Source: UBA3910 sp964626065 (GTDB taxonomy: Bacteria > Bacillota > Limnochordia > Darwinibacteriales > Darwinibacteriaceae). Taken from it: a DNA stretch of 16,755 nt. Below are positions 1 through 7,677 of the stretch, one piece after another (position 1 is the first letter of the stretch; every line of letters starts with the position of its first letter). The position numbers were made by a program, and so were the translations under genes. The DNA is taken from positions 1-16,755 of the forward strand of contig CAZVDE010000035.1 in assembly GCA_964626065.1 (NCBI GenBank), read 5' to 3'. Under the pieces are notes generated by a model that saw only the letters and a list, made by a program, of their open reading frames with translations, did no database searches and was not told the origin of the DNA.

Positions 1-288
1 CTTGGCAGGGCCGGTTTGAGAAATGCAAGGTGAATTTGAGGGATTTTACGCAGTCTATGATGTTTTAACCGGAATTGTGCGGCATGAGGATGCCAAATGA
101 TGCGTGGTGGCCCTCACCCATGATTTGGGCTATCCGATCAAAAAGATTGGCAAAATCAATAAGTCAATCCAAAGCATACTGCCCTATTTTCATGTACGCA
201 CCTACAAGGAGTTCGATTTCGGCTTTGACCACATGCAGCAGGCCTTTATTGATGATTTCATTTCGGTTCAAGGGAGTTTTAGCTTATT
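1..288 (+). pseudogene. Decayed HD-domain protein gene remnant
   Basis: This stretch reads as a broken HD-domain gene that enters from the left edge. From base 3 one frame gives a plausible run ending in LRDF at 45-47. Restoring one T in the T-run at 44-47 continues it as YAVYDVLTGIVRHEDAK in the next frame. That frame meets a TGA at 98-100 and then resumes as CVVALTHDLGYPIKKIGKIN, followed by SILPYF and a stretch up to FIDDFIS near 275. The THDLGYP segment has the His-Asp pair of HD-superfamily metal-dependent phosphohydrolases. After about 280 the frame runs into the 3' end of the convergent antiporter gene and stops at 313. Two independent lesions and a truncated tail argue for a pseudogene. 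A sequencing error could explain the frameshift but not both defects easily. The HD family assignment comes from motif recall and is moderate. Confidence 0.5.
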
Positions 289-290
289 CA

Positions 291-2222
291 TCAGTGCTGC
301 AGCCAGGCGTTGAAAATCTTGAGCACACCCAAGCCCGGATTAATCATGGTGTACCAAGCGATCAGGGCCATCAGCGTCACAATCAGTAAAGCTGCCGCGG
401 CGCTGATACCCGTTAGGGCGGCACCATCTTTGGGGTGCACAAGGCTATCGTAGGCCATGCCCAGCCCTTCGCTGAGTTTCTTGGCCAGCCTGTGCGCGGC
501 CTTGGTGCAGTTTTGGAAAAAGGCGATGCTTTCCGTCCAAATGGCGGCTATACCCAAATACACCTGCCCGCCCAGGCCCTCCAGGGTCAGCCAAAGCGGC
601 GGATGCCAGTGGAAGGCCCCAGTTTTCAGGCCCGCCCAGCACACACCGATGCCTAGGGCTAATGTGATTACGATTCCCCTGAGATCGGCAAAGTTCCAAA
701 ATAGGGAAGGGGTGAGCGGCGTCAATCCGCTAAACCCTAACATTTCCGCCGCGGGCAGCGCCATGGCGTTGGCAAACAGCTGCGGGTTAAGACCAATAAC
801 AAGCATAACCGCTGCTAAAATTCCCATTGCCAGCTGCAGGCGGGGCGACTCATTTTCGGATACTTCCAGTTTAGTGGGTGTGCCGAGAAAAATTAAATAA
901 TAAAGTTTGGCAAATGATGCGGCAGTGCCGATCCCCACCAGTGAAAAGAGCCGCTCCGTCCAGATCAGCCAGGGCAGGCCCGTTGCCGCTGCGGTGCTGA
1001 CCGCATGGTGGAGCACCGTTTTACTGGCATAGCCGTTTAAACCGGGAGCCCCGGTAATTCCCATGGCAGCTAAGAGCATTAGGATAGCGGTCACGGGAAA
1101 ACGGCGCCAGAGGCCGCCTAATTTATAAAGGTCTGTCTCTTTTGTATGAATGTAAATTACGCCTACCCCCAAAAATAGCGCTGCCTTAAACAGGGCGTGG
1201 TTGACGATATGGTAAATACCGCCCATCAACCCCAGCCCCCCTGCGGGGCCCAGGTAAAGGCCGATGCCCAGCCCCAGGATGATATAGCCCATTTGGCTCA
1301 CGCTGTGGTAAGCCAGCAGGCGTTTGCCGTCGCCCTGTAATAAGGCGGCGATGACACCGATGAGCATAGTTAAAAGGCCCAGCACGGTCAGGGCGGAACC
1401 CAGCCAAGTTACTCCCGCGCCCAAAGCCTGCCCCCAACCGGCGAATTCGCCGACTCGGATTAGGCCGTAGGCACCCACCTTAATTAACAATCCGGATAAA
1501 AGCGCACTGCCCGGTGTGGGAGCGTTGGAGTGGGCGTGAGGCAGCCATAAATGCAGTGGAGCCATGCCGCCCTTGATGCCGAATCCGACTGCTAAAAGGC
1601 CTAGGGCCCAGCCAAACAGCGGCGCATTGTCCGGGATGATCGGGCCGGCAGCGATGGGAAGGGGTAGTCCGGCCGCGGCGCCCATAAGGACGATGCCCAA
1701 GGCAATCAGCAATCCGCCGATAATACTAAAAAATAGATAAAAATAACCGGCCCTAATCGCCTCTCGGTTCCAGCGGTGGACTACCCAGAAAAAAGACGTA
1801 ATGGTCATTAATTCGAAAAAGAGCAGCAGAGTGACTAGATCGCCTGCTAAAAACACTCCCAAAACAGCTGAAAAAGTCAGCAGGGTGACCAGCTCAAAAA
1901 CCTTTGTTTTGCCCTCATGCACCATATATTTAGGCGCATAGATGGCAATGGCAAACCACAGCAGCGCCGCCAGAATAACAAACACGGCGGAAAGGGGATC
2001 GGCCTGCAATACCGGGGAAAAGGGCCCGGGCAGGGATAGCCGAAATGCCAAATTTTGTCCTCCAAAAACGGGCCGTAATCCGAAAACGGCCAATGCAAGG
2101 ACAATGCTGCAGGTTAGTAAAGGCACATTACTAGATTTCTTTTTATTTAACAGCAAGACCAGCGCTCCCGCCAAGGGAAGCAGAATAAGCGATAAAAGCA
2201 GCATGGCCAGATCTCCTTCCAT
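291..2222 (-). CDS. Third MrpD/NuoL-like antiporter subunit (proton-conducting transporter)
   Basis: This is a 643-residue polytopic membrane protein of the proton-antiporter M family shared by MrpA/MrpD, NuoL/M/N and MbhH. It should conduct H+ or Na+ in the membrane arm of the Mrp complex. The expected channel residues are visible: E137 in the transmembrane segment FFELMT, K217 in GFGIKGGMAPLHLWLP, histidines 224, 229 and 231, and K248 in GLLIKVGAYG. A later KRLLAYHSVSQMGYI segment and a NGYASK lysine also fit. It is longer than a usual MrpD (about 490 residues). The C-terminal extension of about 130 residues holds an amphipathic stretch and a final membrane helix, more like NuoL or the N-terminal half of MrpA. 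The ATG overlaps the TAA of the upstream antiporter gene by one base (TAATG), which indicates translational coupling. It is the last gene of the operon. No clear terminator is seen between it and the left edge. Confidence 0.88.
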   Translation of the reverse strand: MEGDLAMLLLSLILLPLAGALVLLLNKKKSSNVPLLTCSIVLALAVFGLRPVFGGQNLAFRLSLPGPFSPVLQADPLSAVFVILAALLWFAIAIYAPKYMVHEGKTKVFELVTLLTFSAVLGVFLAGDLVTLLLFFELMTITSFFWVVHRWNREAIRAGYFYLFFSIIGGLLIALGIVLMGAAAGLPLPIAAGPIIPDNAPLFGWALGLLAVGFGIKGGMAPLHLWLPHAHSNAPTPGSALLSGLLIKVGAYGLIRVGEFAGWGQALGAGVTWLGSALTVLGLLTMLIGVIAALLQGDGKRLLAYHSVSQMGYIILGLGIGLYLGPAGGLGLMGGIYHIVNHALFKAALFLGVGVIYIHTKETDLYKLGGLWRRFPVTAILMLLAAMGITGAPGLNGYASKTVLHHAVSTAAATGLPWLIWTERLFSLVGIGTAASFAKLYYLIFLGTPTKLEVSENESPRLQLAMGILAAVMLVIGLNPQLFANAMALPAAEMLGFSGLTPLTPSLFWNFADLRGIVITLALGIGVCWAGLKTGAFHWHPPLWLTLEGLGGQVYLGIAAIWTESIAFFQNCTKAAHRLAKKLSEGLGMAYDSLVHPKDGAALTGISAAAALLIVTLMALIAWYTMINPGLGVLKIFNAWLQH

Positions 2223-3667
2223 TAGAAAAACGAGTTAACGACAGCTTGCACCCCGGGCCACACAATTCCGGGCCAAAGTCCGATCAATACCGCAATCCCC
2301 GCCAACAGCAGCGTGGGAATGAGCATCAGCGAAACCCTACCGCTCGTTTCTAGGCGGGGCCGCTTCGGTGCCGTTCCCTTAAAGGCCGCGATTACGGTGG
2401 GGATGAAACAAATGGCGTTGATGATGCCGCTGATGATCAAGACCAAAGCCAGCGGCCAACTGCCTGAGGCAACTCCGCCCCGCATTAGGTAATATTTACT
2501 CCAGAAAGTGTTCAAAGGCAGCATGCCCACCATACCGAGGCTGGCCACGCCAAAGGCGGCCATTGTTTTAGGTAGGACCCAGCCCACGCCTTCCATTCGG
2601 CTCACGTTTACTTCCGTTGTTTGTTCAGCAATAATGCCGGCACAGAAAAAGAGTGTGATTTTCAGCAGTGAATAGCTGATCATGTGTAAAATAGCCCCGG
2701 TCAGCCCCAAGGGCTGCAGCGTGAACGCACCTAAGAGAATGTAGGACAGCTGGCTGATGGTGTGGTAAGCGAGACGTTTTTTTAGCACATCCTGCCTGGT
2801 TGCCATGGTAACACCGGCCAGGATCGTAAAAGAAGCAATCCAGGGCAGTGCCTTGGCCAGTGTGAGCGAACTCATGAGTTCCGGCCCGAAAACGGATAAA
2901 ACGACGCGCAGGATACCGTAAACACCCGAATAAACCACTGCGACCGCATGGAGCAGGGCACTGATTGGGGTGGGGGCTACCATGGCCGCAGGCAGCCAGC
3001 GGTGGAGCGGCATAATGGCCGCTTTAACGCCGAAGCCCACAACGAAGAGGGCCAAGAGCCAGTTGAGGCCCTGGCCGGCCTGCCCGGCCAAAATGGGGCC
3101 CGTGAAAAAATCAAGGTGTCCTGCCCGGGCGTAGGTCATGACGATGGCGATTAACAGCGCGCCCGCGCCCGAAAAGCTGTAAATAATATATTTAGAACCT
3201 GCCTTGACCGCTTCCGGTGAACGTTCGTGAATGACTAAAGGATAGGTGGCCAGTGTCAATAGTTCATAGAACAGATATAAAGCCACTAAGTTGCCCGCAC
3301 AAGCCACCCCCAGCGTGACGCTGTTGGCCAGCAAGAAAAATGAGTAATAGGTCTTCAAATTCTTTTTTCCCGCCATGTAACCGGCCGAGTAAAGTGCCGC
3401 GAAAAACCAAAGCGTCGAAGCGATAAGGGCAAACATTGCCCCCAAAGGATCGGGTCGCAAGCGCCAGCTTAGACCTCCCAGTTCACAGGCGAGCTCTAAC
3501 TTTGCCCCGGCAAAGACAAGTAAGGCGGTGCGCCAGCTGAAAATAAGTGCAGAGGCCAAAGCAGCAAACATGGCCGTATTGCGCAGGCGGTGTTTTTCGG
3601 TGGGGATCAAGGCCACGACTACCGCGCCGATCACACCGCTGATTAAGGCTAGAATAAGATTAAGCAT
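2222..3667 (-). CDS. Second MrpD/NuoL-like antiporter subunit
   Basis: This is a 481-residue multi-spanning protein of the proton-antiporter M family and the second of three antiporter-like paralogues in the operon. The conserved glutamate is present (E135 in YLFYELLTLA), as is the first channel lysine (K215 in GFGVKAAIMPLHRWLP). The next helix reads APTPISALLHAVAVVYSGVYG, with H240 and no lysine at the position where the two sister subunits carry K248 and K263. That pattern is closer to NuoL-type subunits and suggests a non-identical role in the proton or sodium path. An AYHTISQLSYI segment matches the conserved helix following the broken helix of the family. It starts 20 bases after mrpD, behind a GAGGGGGG ribosome site, and overlaps the next gene by one base. 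A membrane location in the Mrp complex is inferred from family and context. Confidence 0.88.
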   Translation of the reverse strand: MLNLILALISGVIGAVVVALIPTEKHRLRNTAMFAALASALIFSWRTALLVFAGAKLELACELGGLSWRLRPDPLGAMFALIASTLWFFAALYSAGYMAGKKNLKTYYSFFLLANSVTLGVACAGNLVALYLFYELLTLATYPLVIHERSPEAVKAGSKYIIYSFSGAGALLIAIVMTYARAGHLDFFTGPILAGQAGQGLNWLLALFVVGFGVKAAIMPLHRWLPAAMVAPTPISALLHAVAVVYSGVYGILRVVLSVFGPELMSSLTLAKALPWIASFTILAGVTMATRQDVLKKRLAYHTISQLSYILLGAFTLQPLGLTGAILHMISYSLLKITLFFCAGIIAEQTTEVNVSRMEGVGWVLPKTMAAFGVASLGMVGMLPLNTFWSKYYLMRGGVASGSWPLALVLIISGIINAICFIPTVIAAFKGTAPKRPRLETSGRVSLMLIPTLLLAGIAVLIGLWPGIVWPGVQAVVNSFF

Positions 3668-3687
3668 TTATTAGTCCCCCCTCGCCC

Positions 3688-5187
3688 TTAGTGCAGTAAC
3701 AGTAAATCCGCCGCGGCGCGCTGCGCTAGATTCAACAGCGGTTCCGGTAGGATACCGAAGATAATGATGGCAGCGGCCAGAAAAATAAGGGCGGTTTTTT
3801 GGGCCAATCCGGGATCGTGCCAGTTCTGATCGGCGGGGGCCGGCTCGAAATAGGCGATGCGCAGAACGGGAAAAAGGTATGTGGCGCACAGCACACTGCC
3901 GACGATAATTACGATTGCGGCCGCCGCATTATGAGCATCAAGGCTGCCTAAGAGCAGGTGCCATTTGCCCACGAAACCGGAAAAAAGCGGAATGCCCACT
4001 AACCCCAGGCTGGCCGTTGTAAAGGCGGCCATCGTAACGGGCAGTTTACGGCCCACACCCGCCAGTTCACTGATGTGTTTTTTGCCGGTAGCGCTGATTA
4101 GGGCGCCGGCGGCCAAAAACAACGTCGATTTAATCAGGGCATGGCTGGCCAAATAGAAAAGGGATCCGCCCAGGCCTCTGACATTAACGAAACCAAAACC
4201 CAGCACAATATAACCTATTTGGGCCACGGTGGAATAGGCCAATCTTCGCTTTAATTCATCTTGTTTTAAGGCCAGAATTGAACCGGCTAAGATGGCCACA
4301 ATGCCCGTTACCGTCAGGACCTGATGCACGGTGAACTGGCGCATTAATGTCTGCCCGAACACGTTGTACAAGACCTTTAACAGACAGATTAAATAACCCT
4401 TTACCGCCAGGCCCGATAAGACGGCGCTGCCGGGGGTGGGTGCCATGGAGTGGGCATCGGGTAGCCAGATATGCAGCGGGAAAAGGGCGGCCTTGACCCC
4501 AAAGCCCGTGAGCATAAAACTGGCGGCCATCCAAACGGTGTGTGGGCTGCTCTGCCAAATTTTAGCAAGCTCCAGTGAGGCAAATTCCATATTCAAATGG
4601 CCTGTTGTGATATACAAAAAACCAATGCTGCCCAAAACCAGCGTGGAACCTAGCGTGGCCAGGATCAGATACGTAAAGGCCGCCTCGGCCGCCCGGGGGT
4701 GATTGCGGGCGCTTACCAGGCCACAGGCACTGAGGGTGGCTACTTCTACCAGCACAAACACGTTAAAAAGGTCGTTTGTGACTGCCATGCCCGCCAGAGC
4801 CCCCATTAGGAGCAGATATAAAACATAAAAGCGGGCAATGCGGCCCTTGCCGCCAATTTCTTCTTCTAGATTACCCTTGGCAAAAACTGCAACAGGCAGG
4901 CCGACGATGGCCACAACGAGCAGAAAAAAAGCGGCCAAATTATCAGCAATAAGGCGGATTCCCCAGGGTGCGGACCAGCCCCCCATGGTATAGTAAACGG
5001 GGGCGCCGTTTTGCCCGGCTAAAAGGACGGCTAAATAGGTTGCACCCGCAAGGCTTATGATTTCAACCAAAATGACCAGATTTTCCACCAGGCGGCTTTT
5101 GCGGGCCAAGGTGGGTAAAATAAAGGCTGCGAATAGGGGGGCAATGACAACGAAAACCGGTAAGTGTTCAGTTAAAACAGCAGTCAT
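3688..5187 (-). CDS. mrpD: Na+/H+ antiporter subunit D (MrpD)
   Basis: This is a 499-residue polytopic membrane protein whose length and sequence fit MrpD (MnhD), the central antiporter-like subunit of the Mrp Na+/H+ antiporter and equivalent to MbhH of membrane hydrogenases. Key residues of the ion path are visible: E148 in FVLVEVATLSACGL, K232 in GFGVKAALFPLHIWLPDAHS, K263 in GLAVKGYLI, and a later KRRLAYSTVAQIGYI segment. GFVGKWHLL supplies a lysine in a late helix. The MAPTPGSAVLSG loop is a family hallmark. It overlaps mrpC by four bases at its start, so the two are probably translated together. As in other Mrp systems, it would work only in complex with the other subunits. It is the best match to a canonical MrpD among the three paralogues here. 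Confidence 0.93.
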   Translation of the reverse strand: MTAVLTEHLPVFVVIAPLFAAFILPTLARKSRLVENLVILVEIISLAGATYLAVLLAGQNGAPVYYTMGGWSAPWGIRLIADNLAAFFLLVVAIVGLPVAVFAKGNLEEEIGGKGRIARFYVLYLLLMGALAGMAVTNDLFNVFVLVEVATLSACGLVSARNHPRAAEAAFTYLILATLGSTLVLGSIGFLYITTGHLNMEFASLELAKIWQSSPHTVWMAASFMLTGFGVKAALFPLHIWLPDAHSMAPTPGSAVLSGLAVKGYLICLLKVLYNVFGQTLMRQFTVHQVLTVTGIVAILAGSILALKQDELKRRLAYSTVAQIGYIVLGFGFVNVRGLGGSLFYLASHALIKSTLFLAAGALISATGKKHISELAGVGRKLPVTMAAFTTASLGLVGIPLFSGFVGKWHLLLGSLDAHNAAAAIVIIVGSVLCATYLFPVLRIAYFEPAPADQNWHDPGLAQKTALIFLAAAIIIFGILPEPLLNLAQRAAADLLLLH

Positions 5188-5561
5188 TCCTTGGGCACCC
5201 CGTTTCTGAGCCGGGCGATGCGGTTGGCATCGACCGTGCCGTATGATTTATACAGGCGCAGGATCAGCGCCAAGGCAAAAGCGGTCACGCTGATGCTGAC
5301 CACAATGCCGGTGAGCATTAGCGCGGAGGGCAGGGGGTTGATATACGGTGCCTCAGTTTCGCTTAAGATGGGCACAGCGCCGCCCCTAATATTGCCAGAG
5401 GCGATGAACATCAGGAAAATGGCCGTTTCCATGACATTGATGCCGAGTAGTTTCTTAAACAGGTTGGAGCGCGTCAAAACGGTCAGTGCACCGATAATAA
5501 ATAAGATTACCGAGATAACGTAGGGATAATTAACAATCAGCTTTTGCAGCAATGTTTTCAC
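5184..5561 (-). CDS. mrpC: Na+/H+ antiporter subunit C (MrpC, NuoK-like)
   Basis: This is a 125-residue protein with three membrane helices, the size and shape of MrpC (MnhC), which is homologous to NuoK of complex I and to MbhG. Conserved NuoK-type segments are LFKKLLGINVMETAIFLMFI, with the membrane glutamate, and DPLPSALMLTGIVVSIS-like text that here reads INPLPSALMLTGIVVSISV. It starts with GTG inside the end of mrpB (GTGA overlap of four bases) and overlaps mrpD by four bases at its other end. In complex I the equivalent subunit carries glutamates of the hydrophilic axis, so it is probably part of the ion channel that links to MrpD. Confidence 0.93.
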   Translation of the reverse strand: MKTLLQKLIVNYPYVISVILFIIGALTVLTRSNLFKKLLGINVMETAIFLMFIASGNIRGGAVPILSETEAPYINPLPSALMLTGIVVSISVTAFALALILRLYKSYGTVDANRIARLRNGVPKE

Positions 5562-5983
5562 GCCTCCTCCTCCATCAATGTATAAAATAGGGTGATCATG
5601 GTGCTGGCAACTCGAATGCCCACACCCAAGCCGATTAAGCCAATCAGGCCTCCCGAGGAAAGGGCGCCGGGTAGGCCCAGATCGATTCCCGCCATTTTAT
5701 TGGCCAAAAAAGGGGCACCTTTGAAGATACCGACCATACCCATAATTCCGTACCACAGCGTGCCGTAGCTTTCCACCCAGACCAAGAATTTTTCAGGCAG
5801 CTTGGCTTTGCCCGCTTCGATGCCGTAAACGGTGGAAAAGGCGATAAAACTTAAGCCAACGATGATACCGCCCGCAAATGATCCCCCCGGTGAGATGTGG
5901 CCGTGTAAAATAACATAGAAACCGTAAATAAAGATAAAGGCCAAAAGTATGGCGATCATGCGCTTTAAAATGAAATCTCTCAC
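5558..5983 (-). CDS. mrpB: Na+/H+ antiporter subunit B (MrpB)
   Basis: This is a 141-residue membrane protein of the MnhB family (MrpB, MbhF). The hallmark segment GHISPGGSFAGGIIVG is present after the first helix, and the C-terminal part reads LSSGGLIGLIGLGVGIRV, also typical. About four helices are predicted by eye. The start is a GTG overlapping the end of the MbhE-like gene by four bases (GTGA), and the 3' end overlaps mrpC by four bases. In canonical mrp operons mrpB follows mrpA directly. Here the two small genes upstream correspond to the C-terminal domains of MrpA, so the order is conserved although mrpA is split. Confidence 0.92.
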   Translation of the reverse strand: MRDFILKRMIAILLAFIFIYGFYVILHGHISPGGSFAGGIIVGLSFIAFSTVYGIEAGKAKLPEKFLVWVESYGTLWYGIMGMVGIFKGAPFLANKMAGIDLGLPGALSSGGLIGLIGLGVGIRVASTMITLFYTLMEEEA

Positions 5984-6276
5984 AGATCGTCACCTTCCTT
6001 TTTCGCGGTTTTGAGGGTGATAACCACCGCCAAAGCCGCGGTGAAGAGTACAATTGTTTCGAACATGGTATCATAAGCGCGGTAATCCAAGACGATTGCG
6101 GTCACCATGTTAGGTACTCCGGTATCTTCCAGCGCACCATGGATATAACGTTCGGCCACCAGGTTGTGCCCGGGATTGTCTGAGCGGCCGTACGGAGGTA
6201 GTTCGGCTACAGTTAAGAGCATTCCGAATACGGCTAGAAGAACGACTGCAGCAACGATTAGATTTCTAAATTTCAT
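5980..6276 (-). CDS. MbhE-like subunit (split MrpA C-terminal domain)
   Basis: This 98-residue protein has an N-terminal membrane helix, a periplasm-facing segment of about 45 residues, and a second helix followed by a short charged tail. It matches the last part of MrpA and the separate MbhE subunit of archaeal membrane-bound hydrogenases. The conserved segment NMVTAIVLDYRAYDTMFET is characteristic: MrpA and MbhE proteins have a similar N-x-V-T-x-I-x-x-D-x-R-x-x-D-T-x-x-E pattern at this place. The start ATG overlaps the TAA of the DUF4040 gene (TAATG), and the end overlaps mrpB by four bases. Identification rests on this motif, the length and the position. Placement in the membrane complex next to MrpB is inferred. 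Confidence 0.85.
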   Translation of the reverse strand: MKFRNLIVAAVVLLAVFGMLLTVAELPPYGRSDNPGHNLVAERYIHGALEDTGVPNMVTAIVLDYRAYDTMFETIVLFTAALAVVITLKTAKKEGDDL

Positions 6277-6530
6277 TACTCTTCCTCCTTCCGGCTAGTA
6301 CGGAAGATGGCCACCATCATTAAAACGGTGGTGCAAATCCCCGCGGCAGCTTCCGTAATGGCCAGATCGGGGGTGTTCATAAGCAGCCAGACTACTGCCA
6401 TCGTCACGGTATAGGCGCCGTAAACAATAACCGCGTGTACCAGGTCTTTGATAAAATACATGGCTAACGAAGCGGCCATCAGAATGGCTGATAAGGCCAT
6501 GATCCAATAATCTACAGGCAAAAAATGCAT
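6276..6530 (-). CDS. DUF4040 / MbhD-like subunit (split MrpA domain)
   Basis: This 84-residue, three-helix protein corresponds to the DUF4040 (MbhD) domain, which in a standard MrpA lies in the C-terminal half after the NuoL-like part. Recognisable text is FIKDLVHAVIVYGAY and MNTPDLAITEAAAG, the latter with the conserved Asp and Glu of this domain (NuoJ-like in complex I). The ATG at 6530 is preceded by a GGGGG-rich ribosome site and lies four bases after the mrpG stop. It overlaps the MbhE-like gene by one base. Having this domain as a free-standing subunit is the Mbh arrangement rather than the Bacillus mrpA arrangement. Confidence 0.87.
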   Translation of the reverse strand: MHFLPVDYWIMALSAILMAASLAMYFIKDLVHAVIVYGAYTVTMAVVWLLMNTPDLAITEAAAGICTTVLMMVAIFRTSRKEEE

Positions 6531-6534
6531 ATGC

Positions 6535-6846
6535 TTACCCCCTTCTCAATCTGGTGCCTTCAATAGGCTCAGTTCCGTGAATTAAACCAGCTTTGGCAAC
6601 CAAATGGGACATGGTAGGGTTAATCAACCAAAATAAAAGAAGAATAACGATCAGTTTAAGCCGCAGCAGCCAAGTGGGGCTGAGCAGTAAAAGCCCTATT
6701 CCTATCAGGCCCATCCCCAAGGTATCGCTAATTGCAACAGCGTGCATGCGTGTGTAAGGATCGGGAAATTTAAAAAGTCCCAAAGTCCCTAGCCCGTAGG
6801 CCAAAAACGCACCTGCAAAACAGAGATTCACTATCCATTTAATCAT
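6535..6846 (-). CDS. mrpG: Na+/H+ antiporter subunit G (MrpG)
   Basis: This 103-residue, three-helix protein is of the MnhG/MrpG (MbhC) family. The hallmark FPDPYTRMHA appears after the first helix, followed by SDTLG and a hydrophobic helix, and WLINPTMSH in the last part. I place the start at the internal ATG giving MIKWIVNL rather than at 6876. The ATG at 6846 overlaps the mrpF stop as ATGATTAA, and a G-rich ribosome site lies about nine bases upstream. The longer version would run 38 bases back into mrpF without benefit. MrpG is a small structural subunit needed for assembly or activity of the complex in characterised systems. Confidence 0.9.
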   Translation of the reverse strand: MIKWIVNLCFAGAFLAYGLGTLGLFKFPDPYTRMHAVAISDTLGMGLIGIGLLLLSPTWLLRLKLIVILLLFWLINPTMSHLVAKAGLIHGTEPIEGTRLRRG

Positions 6847-7150
6847 GGGGCGTTTCCCCCCTGCCATTACCTTCAAATCCGGTCAGCCCCGGTATTCTCA
6901 ACTGCCAGTCACCCGGTGTGAGCACCCTGAGAATCCAAAGTCCGCCCACAAACCCACACAGCATGAACACAAATGCCACATCCACAAAGCCGTATTCGCC
7001 CCGGGCAAAGGCGATGAGTAGGATAATTGCACTGACTTTACTTGTAATGGCGTTAATGGAGATCAGGCGATCAATGACTGTCGGTCCCAGAATCGCCCGC
7101 AAGAGCACTGCGAGAATCAGGGCCATAAGCCCCGCCAGTATCCACCACAT
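6839..7150 (-). CDS. mrpF: Na+/H+ antiporter subunit F (MrpF)
   Basis: This is a 103-residue protein with three helices and the size of MrpF (MbhB). The conserved segment LRAILGPTVIDRLISINAI fits the family's G-P-x-x-x-D-R pattern. The ATG at 7150 is preceded by an AGAGGAGG ribosome site seven bases upstream, which decides the start. This places the gene 80 bases inside the open frame of mrpE, an unusually long overlap for this operon. Its stop overlaps the mrpG start by eight bases. The extreme C-terminus (about 20 residues after the last helix) is hydrophilic and variable. Confidence 0.9.
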   Translation of the reverse strand: MWWILAGLMALILAVLLRAILGPTVIDRLISINAITSKVSAIILLIAFARGEYGFVDVAFVFMLCGFVGGLWILRVLTPGDWQLRIPGLTGFEGNGRGETPHD

Positions 7151-7649
7151 AGGCTGTCCTCCTCTGCCTGTATGTCTCTAAAGTCTTGATTTCATCGATT
7201 AGTTTCCAATAAAAAAGGCTGATCGCCATTTCGTCCGACAGGGCATGCACGATGAACTGGCCCGTTTTAGGGTCCACATCGATCGTTACCGTACCCGGTG
7301 TCAGGGTGATGCAGGTGGCCAGCAGCACCCGCCCCCAATTGGTCTTTAAGGGAGGTTCCATCACCACAAAGACGGGGCTTACCCTGGGGACGTTAAATAA
7401 TAGCGTTTTTGCTACCGTAATATTGGATTGCAGTACATAATAGACTAGCAAGGCCAGGCAGCGCATTAGCTGTACAAATTCACCCCAGGACATCAATCTG
7501 GGCAGCTGTGGCCCCAAATCATGCCAAAACCAGACTGTAATGAAGGCCAGTACAAGGCCTGCCGCAATATGCTGCCAGCTCAAGCTGCCCGCGGCCACGA
7601 GCCAAAAGGCCAAAAGTAAAATACAAAGGGCTAACGACCGTTTACTCAC
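7071..7649 (-). CDS. mrpE: Na+/H+ antiporter subunit E (MrpE)
   Basis: This 192-residue protein belongs to the MnhE/MrpE (MbhA) family. The N-terminal third holds membrane helices, and the conserved part reads YYVLQSNITVAKTLLF, then TCITLTPGTVTIDVD, typical of MrpE. It starts at a GTG with an AAGAAGGTGG ribosome site, 28 bases after the SulP stop, so it is probably in the same transcript. Family members are usually about 160 residues long. Here the conserved part ends near residue 160, and the last 26 residues are read through the start of mrpF in another frame. The tail may be a by-product of a lost stop codon. The gene opens the Mrp block of the operon. Confidence 0.9.
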   Translation of the reverse strand: MSKRSLALCILLLAFWLVAAGSLSWQHIAAGLVLAFITVWFWHDLGPQLPRLMSWGEFVQLMRCLALLVYYVLQSNITVAKTLLFNVPRVSPVFVVMEPPLKTNWGRVLLATCITLTPGTVTIDVDPKTGQFIVHALSDEMAISLFYWKLIDEIKTLETYRQRRTAYVVDTGGAYGPDSRSALAGDSGTDSH

Positions 7650-7677
7650 GCTAAACCACCTTCTTCAAGAACTTGTT

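Noticed and set aside
75..389. Plus-strand frame of 104 codons at the left end
   Set aside because: It is the wrong frame of the HD-domain remnant and runs antisense into the last antiporter gene.
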